This document shows, piece by piece, positions 1-8,583 of a DNA stretch of 49,694 bases. The notes beneath the pieces are model-generated. The model did not search any database and was not told where the DNA came from. It saw only the letters and a list, made by a program, of their open reading frames with translations. The position numbers were made by a program, and so were the translations under genes. Origin of the DNA: Pseudomonadota bacterium (GTDB lineage Bacteria; Pseudomonadota; Alphaproteobacteria; Micropepsales; Micropepsaceae); contig JAJZGY010000011.1 of assembly GCA_021804785.1 (NCBI GenBank), forward strand, positions 1-49,694. The letters run 5' to 3'. Positions within the stretch are counted from its first letter, which is position 1. Each line of letters starts with the position of its first letter.

Positions 1-1
1 G

Positions 2-262
2 ACCTATGAAGCCAAGGCACCACACTGCGGTGACTGGAACAATATCAGCCACACGGGTTCCAACTTGCCCATGGAAAACTTCGGCTGTGCAACACAGCAC
101 AATCTCGCGGTCATGGTCGCCGACCCGAAAGATCTTATCGCTCCGCGCAGGCTTGGGGCCAGCGATGCCACAGAGCGCACGCAGATGATACAAAAATATG
201 AAGACGGAAAGCTCACGACGTCCGCACAGCCTCCCCAGGGTGTAGCGCGGATTGGCTATTAG
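2..262 (+). CDS. cpaD: Pilus assembly protein CpaD, 3' end only
   Basis: This is the last 86 codons of a gene that begins before the window, read in the frame starting at base 2. CpaD is a periplasmic or outer-membrane lipoprotein of the Flp/Tad pilus machine, thought to help the CpaC secretin. The visible part has the CpaD C-terminal pattern: a Cys-Gly-Asp-Trp segment, then NFGCATQHNLAVMVADP, then a charged tail ending in ARIGY. The stop is 15 bases before cpaE, so it belongs to the same operon. The assignment rests on this motif plus the downstream cpaE-cpaF-tadB-tadC order. The N-terminal lipobox is outside the window. Confidence 0.85.
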   Translation, partial: TYEAKAPHCGDWNNISHTGSNLPMENFGCATQHNLAVMVADPKDLIAPRRLGASDATERTQMIQKYEDGKLTTSAQPPQGVARIGY

Positions 263-277
263 GTTGAGGAGAGTGAC

Positions 278-1537
278 ATGGCCAAGCCCATGGACAGAGG
301 TGATCGGGAGTTTTCTGGTACGGCGCCGCACGAACGTCCAGTGCCGGGCATTTCGATGCATGCATTTTGCGTGTCAGGCGAGAGCCAGTCGGCGCTCCAG
401 CTCGCGGCCGAGGATCGCCGTTTGGCCAAGGCAAGCATGAAGATTGAGCTTGGGGGAATCCAGGGTGCCGTACAGCACTACACCGGGCAGATTACACCCA
501 ATCTTCTCATCGTCGAAACGGATCTGCACGGAGGGGAGGCGCTCGCAGCGGTCGATCGATTGGCTGAGGTATGCGATCCAACGACCAAGGTCATAGTTGT
601 GGGACACGCAAATGACGTCCATCTTTACCGTGAGCTGATGCGACGAGGTGTAAGTGAATATCTTGTTGGTCCGGTGAAGCCACTGCACCTGATTGAGACG
701 GTTTCAGGATTGTATCTTGATCCGGACGCGGCCCCCATAGGCCGGGTTATCAGCTTTATTGCCGCTCGCGGTGGCGCTGGTGCGTCAACACTTTCGCACA
801 ACGTCGCCTGGTATATCGCCGAAGAGCTGGCGATCAATACGGTTCTCGTGGATCTGGACCTGCCATTCGGTACCGCGAGCCTCAATTTTGATGAGGAACC
901 CGGGCAGGGTGTTGCCGATGCACTTGCTGCGCCGGAACGGCTCGACGAGGTTCTGCTCGAGCGGGTTTTGCAGAAAGTTGGCGAGCGGTTGTCCTTATTC
1001 AGTGCGCCAGCGATTCTGGAGCGCGAATATGAAACAGATCCTGAGGCATTCACCGCGGTCATAGATGCGGTTCGCGCTACTGCTCCATGTGTTATTCTTG
1101 ATCTCCCTCATGCGTGGTCGCCCTGGGTTCGCGAAACCCTCCTGCGCTCAGACGATATCGTGATTGTTGCCACGCCTGATCTGCCTGCTCTGCGTAATAC
1201 CAGGGCGATATGCGAACTTCTGCGACAGAGCCGCCGTAACGACTCGCCGCCCAAGCTTGTTCTTAATCAGGATGGGATTCCAAAACGTCCCCAGATCCCG
1301 GCCAGGGACTTCGGACAGACTTTGGAGCTCAGTCCGTCACTTGTGTTGCCGTTCGAGCCCGCTCTATTCGGGACCGCATCCAATAACGGCCAGATGGTGT
1401 TCGAATGTCAGCCGCGCGCATCTGTCAGCCTTGCCCTCGCGCAGTTTGCCGGGCTGTTGACCGGACGTGCTGGAACCGCGCCGACCAAGGCGGACAATCC
1501 GCTATTGTCCCTGCTGAAAGGGCGCAAACGGGCCTGA
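278..1537 (+). CDS. cpaE: Pilus assembly protein CpaE (TadZ-like ATPase)
   Basis: This 419-residue protein is a MinD/ParA-like ATPase that helps position the Tad pilus machine at a cell pole. It has two parts: a receiver-like N-terminal domain (about residues 25-145, with a VSEYLVGPV segment) and a P-loop ATPase domain from about residue 155. The Walker A loop is deviant, reading ARGGAGAST near residues 163-171, with Arg for the signature Lys and no GKT lysine. Degenerate loops of this type are usual in CpaE/TadZ. The stop is 3 bases before the cpaF start, suggesting translational coupling. The ATG at 278 follows a GAGGAGAG ribosome binding site. Confidence 0.9.
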   Translation: MAKPMDRGDREFSGTAPHERPVPGISMHAFCVSGESQSALQLAAEDRRLAKASMKIELGGIQGAVQHYTGQITPNLLIVETDLHGGEALAAVDRLAEVCDPTTKVIVVGHANDVHLYRELMRRGVSEYLVGPVKPLHLIETVSGLYLDPDAAPIGRVISFIAARGGAGASTLSHNVAWYIAEELAINTVLVDLDLPFGTASLNFDEEPGQGVADALAAPERLDEVLLERVLQKVGERLSLFSAPAILEREYETDPEAFTAVIDAVRATAPCVILDLPHAWSPWVRETLLRSDDIVIVATPDLPALRNTRAICELLRQSRRNDSPPKLVLNQDGIPKRPQIPARDFGQTLELSPSLVLPFEPALFGTASNNGQMVFECQPRASVSLALAQFAGLLTGRAGTAPTKADNPLLSLLKGRKRA

Positions 1538-1540
1538 TCC

Positions 1541-3013
1541 ATGTTTGGCAAGCGTTCAGCTGTCTCGGAATTGCCCGCCCGTCCCGCGGCAAGTGCGCGC
1601 GCGCCATCCCCGGCAACGGTGCCTGTACCAGGCCCTCCGGCTGCTTCTCGTCTGGCCACGAAAGCTGAACCCGCTGTTCCGCTGTCTGCACCTCCAACGA
1701 AGCCGCCGCTCTCGGACGTCCGTTCAGAGGACTATTACGCGGTCAAGACAACCATATTCAACGCACTAATCGACAGCATAGACTTGGCACAGTTGGCGCA
1801 ACTGGATGCGGCATCTGCGCGCGAAGAAATCCGCGACATTGTTAACGAGATCATTTCGATCAAGTCTGTGGTGATGTCGATCGCGGAGCAGGAACACCTG
1901 TTGCAGGATATCTGCAATGATGTTCTCGGCTACGGGCCGCTGGAGCCGTTGCTGGCCCGCGATGACATTTCCGATATCATGGTCAATGGTGCGGACCGTG
2001 TCTTTATCGAGGTTGGCGGAAAGGTCCAGCTGACAGACATAAGATTTCGTGACAACGCCCAGTTGATGAACATATGCCAGCGCATTGTCAGCCAGGTGGG
2101 CAGGCGTGTCGATGAGAGCTCGCCGATTTGCGACGCAAGACTACTTGATGGTTCGCGCGTCAATGTCATCGCTCCGCCGCTTTCTCTTGATGGACCGACG
2201 CTGACAATCCGCAAGTTTAAGAAGGACAAGCTCAAGCTTGAGGATCTCGTTCGCTTCGGGTCCATCAGCTCCGCGGGGGCCAACATTCTGAAAGTCGTCG
2301 GGCATTCGCGCTGCAATGTTCTGATCTCCGGGGGTACCGGCTCGGGAAAGACAACTCTGCTGAACTGTCTCACTGGATTCATCGAGCAGGATGAACGTGT
2401 TGTTACCTGTGAGGACGCCGCTGAACTGCAGTTACAACAGCCACATGTGGTGCGTCTTGAAACCAGGCCACCAAACCTTGAGGGGCAGGGCCAGATTACG
2501 ATGCGCGATCTGGTGCGAAACTGTCTGCGTATGCGTCCGGAGCGGATCATTGTCGGTGAAGTGCGCGGCCCCGAGGCTTTTGACCTGCTGCAGGCAATGA
2601 ACACGGGTCATGACGGGTCCATGGGCACTCTTCATGCCAACTCACCCCGCGAGGCACTTTCTCGTCTGGAATCGATGATCACCATGGGGGGTTTTCAACT
2701 ACCAACACGAACCATTCGCGAGATGATTGTCGCTTCTATAGACGTCATCATTCAGGCTGAACGGCTGCGCGATGGCTCACGTCGTATTACCCATGTCACA
2801 GAAGTGATCGGCATGGAGGGCGACGTCATCATTACGCAGGATCTTCTCAATTACGAAATCAACGGTGAGGACGAAGCGGGTCGAATCAAAGGAATTCATG
2901 TTGGAACCGGCATTGTACGTCCGGCATTTTGGGAGCGCGCGCGCTATTACGGGCTCGAGGCGGATCTCGCAGAAGCCCTCGATGACTTGCAATCGGCTGG
3001 CAGTTTGAGGTGA
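1541..3013 (+). CDS. cpaF: Tad pilus secretion ATPase CpaF/TadA
   Basis: This 490-residue protein is the hexameric type II/IV secretion ATPase that powers assembly of Flp pilin through the inner-membrane platform. The first 60 residues are rich in Ala and Pro and probably disordered. The N-terminal domain covers about 65-230 and the RecA-like domain about 230-460. The Walker A loop GGTGSGKTT is near residue 264, Walker B is in the segment RPERIIVGEVRGPEA, and the conserved HANSPREALSRLE histidine box follows. The length is normal for the family. It is tightly packed between cpaE (3 bases) and tadB (4 bases), so these genes should be co-transcribed. Confidence 0.95.
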   Translation: MFGKRSAVSELPARPAASARAPSPATVPVPGPPAASRLATKAEPAVPLSAPPTKPPLSDVRSEDYYAVKTTIFNALIDSIDLAQLAQLDAASAREEIRDIVNEIISIKSVVMSIAEQEHLLQDICNDVLGYGPLEPLLARDDISDIMVNGADRVFIEVGGKVQLTDIRFRDNAQLMNICQRIVSQVGRRVDESSPICDARLLDGSRVNVIAPPLSLDGPTLTIRKFKKDKLKLEDLVRFGSISSAGANILKVVGHSRCNVLISGGTGSGKTTLLNCLTGFIEQDERVVTCEDAAELQLQQPHVVRLETRPPNLEGQGQITMRDLVRNCLRMRPERIIVGEVRGPEAFDLLQAMNTGHDGSMGTLHANSPREALSRLESMITMGGFQLPTRTIREMIVASIDVIIQAERLRDGSRRITHVTEVIGMEGDVIITQDLLNYEINGEDEAGRIKGIHVGTGIVRPAFWERARYYGLEADLAEALDDLQSAGSLR

Positions 3014-3017
3014 TGTT

Positions 3018-3995
3018 GTGATGATGACGGTCGGCTTATTCGTACTCATGTTTGTGTCCGTTGGTGGCCTGGCGTATGTAGTCCTGAGCCCCGCCAGCGC
3101 CCGCACGCAAAAGCGTGTTGCGGCAGTTTCGCGTGTGCCTGCAGGCTCGGCAAGTCCGGCGGTACGAATAGCGGGTGAGAATCAGCAGCGGCGTAAAAGT
3201 GTGTCGGCATTGCTGAAGGATCTGGAAAAGCAACAAAAGGCAAACAAGATCCGGCCCAGCATGCGCAAGCGCATTGAGCAGGCCGGTCTAAAGATGGCTC
3301 CGCGTACATATTATGTGGCGTCGGGGTTCTCCGGGCTGACTGCGGCTGCGGCCTGCGAATTTTTCCACCTGTCGCTGCTTGCAACAGTCCTTGGAGCATT
3401 CGCAGCCGGTGTCGGATTGCCCCGCTGGCTTTTGCTTTTCCTGAAGGCAAGGCGCCAAAAGGCGTTTACAGCGGAGTTTGCTAATGCAATTGACATCATC
3501 GTGCGTAGCGTCAAGTCAGGTCTACCTACCAATGAGGCGCTGAAAATCGTTGCCCGGGAGATGCCTCAGCCGGTGTCGGGGGAGTTTGATAAGCTTGTCG
3601 AGGGCCTGAAGGTAGGCGTCACGCTAGATCAGGGTGTTCGGCGCATGTATGAGCGCATGCCGACGGCGGAAGTCAATTTCTTCGGTATCGTCATGACTAT
3701 CCAATCGCGAACGGGGGGAAATCTATCCGAAGCGCTGAGCAATCTGTCCGCGGTACTGCGTGACCGTAAGCGGTTGCAGGGAAAGATCCGGGCGATGAGT
3801 TCGGAAGCCAAGGCTTCTGCCATGATAATTGGCTCCCTTCCCCCGAGTGTAGCGCTTATGGTGTATATTTCGTCACCGAATTACATACTTCCGCTGTTCA
3901 CGACCCACGCAGGCAATCTGATGCTTGCGGCGTGTGTGCTGTGGATGAGCTGCGGGATATTTGTCATGCAACGCATGATCAGCTTCAAGCATTGA
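3018..3995 (+). CDS. tadB: Type II secretion F domain protein TadB
   Basis: This 325-residue polytopic inner-membrane protein is one of the two platform proteins of the Flp/Tad pilus and is the presumed partner of the CpaF ATPase. An N-terminal membrane segment is followed by a basic cytoplasmic linker with many Lys and Arg (about residues 30-95). Next come a paired hydrophobic segment (about 100-140), the T2SF domain (about 150-275) containing the GLPTNEALKIVAREM and QSRTGGNLSEALSNLS signatures, and a C-terminal hairpin of two hydrophobic stretches. The start is GTG at 3018, with ATG codons at 3021 and 3024 as alternatives. It sits 4 bases after cpaF. Confidence 0.92.
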   Translation: MMMTVGLFVLMFVSVGGLAYVVLSPASARTQKRVAAVSRVPAGSASPAVRIAGENQQRRKSVSALLKDLEKQQKANKIRPSMRKRIEQAGLKMAPRTYYVASGFSGLTAAAACEFFHLSLLATVLGAFAAGVGLPRWLLLFLKARRQKAFTAEFANAIDIIVRSVKSGLPTNEALKIVAREMPQPVSGEFDKLVEGLKVGVTLDQGVRRMYERMPTAEVNFFGIVMTIQSRTGGNLSEALSNLSAVLRDRKRLQGKIRAMSSEAKASAMIIGSLPPSVALMVYISSPNYILPLFTTHAGNLMLAACVLWMSCGIFVMQRMISFKH

Positions 3996-4004
3996 GGGGC
4001 ACTC

Positions 4005-4982
4005 GTGGACATACATCATCTCATTGATTTGATGTTCAATCTGCAGTTCTTGGTTACCGTTGTGGCTGCCGTACTTGCGTTCGCCACCATCGTGACGATC
4101 GGCATACCACTCATGGAACGCAATGTTCTGGCCGCACGCATGAAGTCCGTGGCCGAGCGGCGTGATGAGCTGCGGGCTCGTCATCATGCCGCTTTGAGGA
4201 AAGGCAAGCGTGGTTTGAGAAGCGAGCCGGTCAGCTTCATGAAAAGCACGGTTGAGCGTCTCAAGCTGTCACGGATCATGGAAAGCCACAGTACGCGTGA
4301 CAAGTTGATTCGAGCGGGCTATCGCGGGCAGGCGCCACTCATCGCGTTTATGTTTTTCCGCTTTGTTATGCCGTTTATTGTCTTCGCGGTGTCACTGCTC
4401 TATCTATTTGTTTTGCTGCACCTGTCTTGGTCGACGAGCGAAAAGCTTGTGGCGTCGTTTCTGGCGGCGGGGTTTGGCTACTACCTTCCAGATTTGTTCG
4501 TGACCAACAAGATCCAGCGGCGACAAGAGTCGATCATGCGGGCATTTCCGGATGCGCTGGATCTGCTGTTGATCTGCGTTGAGTCCGGTATGTCCATTGA
4601 GGCCGCGTTCAGCCGGGTTGCGGCCGAGATCGGATCGCAGTCGGCTGAATTGGCTGAGGAATTCGCACTGACGACTGCAGAGTTGTCCTATTTGCCCGAG
4701 CGGCGGCAGGCGTTTGAGAATCTGGCCAGGCGCTGCGGACACTCCGGGGTCAAGGCTGTGGCCGCGGCGCTCAACCAAGCCGAACGCTATGGAACGCCTC
4801 TGGGCCAGGCGCTGCGGGTAACCGCGCAGGAGAACCGCGAGATGCGGATGCAGGAGGCTGAGCGCAAGGCAGCTGCGTTGCCAGCGAAGCTGACCGTGCC
4901 GATGATTCTCTTTTTTCTGCCCAGTCTGTTCATCGTCATCCTTGGCCCGGCGGCGATGCGTGTCATGCACCTCATGCACTGA
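4005..4982 (+). CDS. tadC: Type II secretion F domain protein TadC
   Basis: This is the second platform protein of the Tad pilus, also 325 residues, and a partner of TadB in the inner membrane. It has an N-terminal membrane helix (about residues 10-40), a basic linker, two hydrophobic segments (about 105-165), the T2SF domain (about 175-290) with LDLLLICVESGMSIEAAF and QAERYGTPLGQALRV, and a last membrane helix. The start is GTG at 4005, preceded by GAGGGGC. It is the last gene of the visible tad operon. Its stop codon lies inside a perfect hairpin (see the entry at 4972). Confidence 0.92.
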   Translation: MDIHHLIDLMFNLQFLVTVVAAVLAFATIVTIGIPLMERNVLAARMKSVAERRDELRARHHAALRKGKRGLRSEPVSFMKSTVERLKLSRIMESHSTRDKLIRAGYRGQAPLIAFMFFRFVMPFIVFAVSLLYLFVLLHLSWSTSEKLVASFLAAGFGYYLPDLFVTNKIQRRQESIMRAFPDALDLLLICVESGMSIEAAFSRVAAEIGSQSAELAEEFALTTAELSYLPERRQAFENLARRCGHSGVKAVAAALNQAERYGTPLGQALRVTAQENREMRMQEAERKAAALPAKLTVPMILFFLPSLFIVILGPAAMRVMHLMH

Positions 4983-4990
4983 GTGCATGA
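4972..4990 (+). terminator. Perfect hairpin enclosing the tadC stop codon
   Basis: TCATGCAC (4972-4979) and GTGCATGA (4983-4990) are perfect reverse complements. The three-base loop is exactly the tadC stop codon TGA. There is no T run after it, so it is not a classical intrinsic terminator. It could protect the mRNA 3' end or help termination at the end of the tad operon. The role is inferred from position only. Confidence 0.35.
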
Positions 4991-5089
4991 AAGATGGGCT
5001 CCCCCGCGCCCGCCCTTGTGGCTGTTGCTGGACGCGGAGGATGCATGCGGTTGCTGTGACTTCGTGCGGCTGGAAGATCTACGGTGGAG

Positions 5090-5686
5090 TTAGCTCTTCA
5101 GTTTAGCGGCTACCTCGGCGACCCGCCGGCCCTGAGCCTTGGCAATGGCCAGTTCCTTGGTGCTCGGCTGACGTGAACCATCGCCACCAGCCATGGTGGC
5201 TGCGCCGTAAGGCGAGCCGCCGCGTACCTCTGAGATGTCGAGTAGTTCGCCGACGCTGTAAGGAACTCCGACGTAGATCATACCGTGGTGCAGCAAGGTG
5301 GGGATGACCGTCAGGATGGTCACCTCGTTGCCACCGCCCGTCGCCGTTGAGGTGAAAACCGAGCCAATCTTTCCGACAAGGGCGCCCTTCGTCCATAAGG
5401 GACCGGTCATATCCCAGAAATTGCGCATTTGTGCGGCCATATTGCCGAAGCGGGTCGGGGTGCCGACGATGATCGCATCATACTCTGTAAGCTCCTCCAC
5501 GCGCGCCAACTGAGCGTCCTGCTGCCACTTCATTCCCGCCCGACGGGCATTTTCCTCAGTCATCAGCTCCGGGACGCGCCGGATGGCAACCTCGGCGCCT
5601 GCTTCTGTGGCCCCTTCGGCGACAGCTTTGGCCATGCGCTCGATGTGGCCATAGCTCGAATGATAGAGAATTAGGACCTTGGTCAT
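5090..5686 (-). CDS. wrbA: NAD(P)H:quinone oxidoreductase WrbA
   Basis: This 198-residue flavodoxin-fold FMN enzyme reduces quinones with two electrons from NAD(P)H, avoiding semiquinones. The FMN phosphate loop [11 protein letters not shown] is at residues 9-19. The family signature [18 protein letters not shown] is at about 75-92, followed by [10 protein letters not shown] (114-123) and the C-terminal [18 protein letters not shown] block (158-175). The length matches the family. The start at 5686 is chosen because AGGAGG lies directly upstream; a longer reading frame to 5728 has no such site. It is divergent from the lysR gene, which suggests but does not prove control by that regulator. 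Confidence 0.95.
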   Translation of the reverse strand: MTKVLILYHSSYGHIERMAKAVAEGATEAGAEVAIRRVPELMTEENARRAGMKWQQDAQLARVEELTEYDAIIVGTPTRFGNMAAQMRNFWDMTGPLWTKGALVGKIGSVFTSTATGGGNEVTILTVIPTLLHHGMIYVGVPYSVGELLDISEVRGGSPYGAATMAGGDGSRQPSTKELAIAKAQGRRVAEVAAKLKS

Positions 5687-5766
5687 ACGCCACCTCCTGG
5701 GTTGGAACGGCCCTGAAGATGGCGTCATTGGTCTATTCGTGCTAGGCGTCCGATTGGAACTCCCGT

Positions 5767-5783
5767 GTTCGAATTCGGCGAAC
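5767..5783 (+). promoter_or_regulatory. Candidate LysR-type operator
   Basis: GTTCG (5767-5771) and CGAAC (5779-5783) form a 17-bp dyad with the T-N11-A core typical of LysR-family sites. It lies between wrbA and lysR and ends one base before the lysR start codon, a position that would suit autorepression. It also takes the place of a ribosome binding site for lysR. Seen in the sequence; the function is inferred. Confidence 0.4.
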
Positions 5784-5784
5784 G

Positions 5785-6705
5785 ATGAAGCCCAGCCTCG
5801 ATGCCATTACCACTTTTATCGCGATCGTCGAGGGCGGTGGTGTGAGCTCCGCCGCAAGGCGGCTCGGAATTGCCAAATCGGTCGTTTCCAAGCGTCTGGC
5901 GGAGCTGGAAGAAAGCGCTGGTGCCGAGCTCATCCGTCGCTCTTCGCGTGCCAGCCAGCCTACCGATGCAGGAGAGGCCTTTTATCTCCGCGCCAAGCGC
6001 ATTGTCGCCGAGCTCGATGCAGCGCTGGAGGAAAGCGCCGCGGATAAGGGGCCGCTGCGCGGCCCTCTGCGGGTTGCCGCACCCTTGACCTTCACACGCC
6101 TCTATCTCAGCGACCTGTTTGTTCATTTTGCCGTGGAGCATCCAGGCGTCCTGCTCACCCTCGACTGTGACGACCGGCGCGTCGATATTCGTGGCGGTGG
6201 TTATGATCTGGCGATCCGCATCGGGCGGCTCTCAGATTCAGCTTTGATCGCGCGCAAGATTTGCGCAGCGACCATGGTGCTGGTGGCGAGCCCGGATTAC
6301 GTCGCGCGCAGCGGGGCGCCTCAAACGATCGAGGATCTTAGCCAGCACAAGGTTCTTGCCTATGGCAATGCGGCGATGCCTCATCAATGGCGATTCGATG
6401 GTGAAGCAGGCCCCGTGCGCAGCATCACCGTCGAACCGCGGCTCACAGTTAATAGCACCGATGTGATGCTGGATGCTGCTCGCGCTGGGCTCGGCGTGTC
6501 CCGCCTGCCGCTGTTTTGTGTTGCCGAGGCGCTGGCCCGGGGTGAACTGGTGCGCCTTTTGCCGGGGAGCAGCCTTGAAAACGGACCGATCAGCGCTGTC
6601 TGGCTGCCCGATCGCCCACCGTCGAGACGCCTGCGCACCCTGATCGAAATTCTTGCCGAAGCCATTCCGCGGCGGCTGCGCCAGGCTGGCGCCCTGCCTT
6701 CTTGA
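5785..6705 (+). CDS. LysR-family transcriptional regulator
   Basis: This 306-residue regulator has the usual LysR plan: a winged helix-turn-helix at residues 1-60 (helix-turn-helix [20 protein letters not shown], about 16-35) and a periplasmic-binding-protein-like effector domain from about 90 to 295. The residue before the ATG is part of a dyad operator and there is no Shine-Dalgarno sequence, but the N-terminus [18 protein letters not shown] fits the family so the start is probably right. It is divergent from wrbA with a 98-bp intergenic region. By family it would bind that region; control of wrbA is the likely role. The effector is unknown. Confidence 0.88.
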   Translation: MKPSLDAITTFIAIVEGGGVSSAARRLGIAKSVVSKRLAELEESAGAELIRRSSRASQPTDAGEAFYLRAKRIVAELDAALEESAADKGPLRGPLRVAAPLTFTRLYLSDLFVHFAVEHPGVLLTLDCDDRRVDIRGGGYDLAIRIGRLSDSALIARKICAATMVLVASPDYVARSGAPQTIEDLSQHKVLAYGNAAMPHQWRFDGEAGPVRSITVEPRLTVNSTDVMLDAARAGLGVSRLPLFCVAEALARGELVRLLPGSSLENGPISAVWLPDRPPSRRLRTLIEILAEAIPRRLRQAGALPS

Positions 6706-6717
6706 GTGAACTGCGGC

Positions 6718-7620
6718 TCAATAATTGTCTTCTGCCGTGCGCAAGGCCGGGATCGTAGAGGGCGCCGCTGCGGCATTGGCGGGCGCGGTCTGCGACTTGG
6801 AGGTGGCGACCTTTGTCGGACTGTGCGCGGATGAGGTGGTGTGAGCTGGCTCGCGGCTGCCCAGGGGAGATGGGAGCTTTTCCACCACCATCGCAGCCTT
6901 GCCGCGTGGGAGTGCTGGGGTTGCTGCGGACGTTGGGCCTGCAGCCGGCGTGGTCTTGCGCGCCGGGGAGGGAGCCACTTTCGTCGCGCTGTCCACAGCC
7001 TTGGTCGTGCTCGTGGCGAGGCGTGTCAACTCAGCCAGATTCTGGGCAATGCGCGGATCTCTGCCGCCGTGCGCGAGCGCAGCCTCGAATAGCGTCTTGG
7101 CCTGATCCTTATGGCCCTGCAGCATCTGATTGAGCGCGTAATTATTGAGGACGCTGGGCTGATCAGGGCTAATCGCCAAAGCGGCCCGATAGGATTGGGC
7201 TGCCGCTTTGGTAGCATGGAGCTGGTCCTGGGCAACGCCACGTGCAGAAAGAAATGACCAATTATGCGGCTGTAGTTCGATCGCACGGTCGAGGAACGCG
7301 AGTGCCTCCTTGGCACGACCGAGTTCCACGAGGTCCTTGCCATATTCGCCCACAACGTCTGGATTATCAGGCGATAGCAGCATTAGCTGTGCCAATGCTC
7401 GCAGCGCCTCTTTATAGTCGCCATGCCTGCGTAATTGGCGCGCGCGACTGATTTCCCCCGAAAGGTTTTGAGGGTATGCGCCTGTCCCGTCTTTCGTAGG
7501 GACTTCGCGCGGCACCACAGAAGCCGTGACAGCATGTGATGTCGCGGGGCTACCGGCGCAGCCACTTACTGCCAGGGCGGCCGCGCCAAGTACGGCGAAG
7601 CGAAGCTGATGCCGACGCAT
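6718..7620 (-). CDS. TPR-repeat lipoprotein, TadD-like
   Basis: This protein of about 300 residues starts with a short signal peptide ending in the lipobox AVSGC (the start at 7620 puts the Cys near residue 20), so it should be lipidated. Three or four tetratricopeptide repeats follow (about residues 55-190), for example DYKEALRALAQLMLLSPDNP and AKEALAFLDRAIELQPHN. The tail is low-complexity, rich in Ala, Pro, Thr and Ser. TadD, the pilotin-like TPR lipoprotein, normally follows tadC in this order of genes. Here it lies 1.7 kb beyond tadC on the other strand, so TadD is a reasonable but unproven call. A longer frame to 7662 would spoil the signal peptide. Confidence 0.7.
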   Translation of the reverse strand: MRRHQLRFAVLGAAALAVSGCAGSPATSHAVTASVVPREVPTKDGTGAYPQNLSGEISRARQLRRHGDYKEALRALAQLMLLSPDNPDVVGEYGKDLVELGRAKEALAFLDRAIELQPHNWSFLSARGVAQDQLHATKAAAQSYRAALAISPDQPSVLNNYALNQMLQGHKDQAKTLFEAALAHGGRDPRIAQNLAELTRLATSTTKAVDSATKVAPSPARKTTPAAGPTSAATPALPRGKAAMVVEKLPSPLGSREPAHTTSSAHSPTKVATSKSQTAPANAAAAPSTIPALRTAEDNY

Positions 7621-7862
7621 TGAGGGACCAGGGACACGATGTACCGTCCTCCACAATGCCAATGATGCCTCAATAAAAACTTAAGTGCGTCGCGAAAACT
7701 CCTCCGATAGGAACTGCGCACGGCAGGCACAGCCTGTTGGTCAGGCGGCTGCCACTGCAGGCCTCCGGCACGGTTTACCACGCCGTCCCACAACACCCAG
7801 GGCAGCTAGCGCTCGGTACCCCCACGACGAGCAGGCGGTGGTTGACCGCAGACCTACGCCAA

Positions 7863-8513
7863 TCAGGCGCCAAGTTCCTTGCGGGCCGCCTCTATCCAGT
7901 CCTGCATGGACGCCAGTGCCATGATGCGTTCGCTGTATTGGGCCAGACGTGGCGGTAAGCTGATATCATATGTGACAAATCGGCTGACCACTGGCGCGTA
8001 CATGCAATCCGCGATCGAGAACCTTCCAAACAGGAAGCCGCCATCCTTGTCGTGGTGAAGCAGCGCCTCTTCCCAGGCCGCGGTGACGCGGGCGATGTCC
8101 TGCCTGACCTCGTCACTGAGCTCCGGCGTTGGCAAGCGGCTCGCAATCTGCATCGGCAGGGTTTTACGCAAAGAGGCAAAGCCGGCATGCATTTCACAGG
8201 CATAGGCGCGAGCGCGGGCGCGAGCGAGGGGGGCATCCGGCCACAAACCAGCCTCTTTGTGCCGCTCGGCCAGGGTTTCGCAGATGGCCAGACTGTCAAA
8301 CACAGTCACGACTTCGCCGCCCTCCTCGATCTTGAGCGCAGGAACTTTGCCGGAGGGCGAGTGGCGCAGGATGTCACTGTGGGTTTGGGTGCGGTTGAGA
8401 GCGATGACGACTTCCTGGAATGCGGCACCGGTTGCCCGCATTGCCAGATAGGGGCGCAGGCTCCAGCTCGAGAGCTGCTTGCTGCCCACAACAAGTGTGT
8501 AGCGAAAGGTCAT
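7863..8513 (-). CDS. Glutathione S-transferase family protein
   Basis: This 216-residue protein has the two-domain GST plan. The N-terminal thioredoxin-like domain (1-80) has KQLSSWSLRPYLAMRATG near the active-site Ser and the cis-proline segment GKVPALKIEEGG, followed by VFDSLAICETLAERH, the glutathione gamma-glutamyl binding segment. The C-terminal domain is all-helical (90-210), with FGRFSIADCMYAPVVSRF as the N-capping box region. Substrates cannot be read from sequence. It is divergent from the aminopeptidase gene with about 70 bases between the start codons. Confidence 0.88.
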   Translation of the reverse strand: MTFRYTLVVGSKQLSSWSLRPYLAMRATGAAFQEVVIALNRTQTHSDILRHSPSGKVPALKIEEGGEVVTVFDSLAICETLAERHKEAGLWPDAPLARARARAYACEMHAGFASLRKTLPMQIASRLPTPELSDEVRQDIARVTAAWEEALLHHDKDGGFLFGRFSIADCMYAPVVSRFVTYDISLPPRLAQYSERIMALASMQDWIEAARKELGA

Positions 8514-8583
8514 GGTACGCTTTCATTTGCGATCGTCGACAGTGCTACTTAAGGTCAGGCGCCGCCAAACGCAAAGGGTCTTC

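Noticed and set aside
5767-5783. TTCGA-containing sequence as a tRNA T-loop
   Set aside because: No acceptor, anticodon or D-arm pairing is found around it; it is better explained as an operator dyad.
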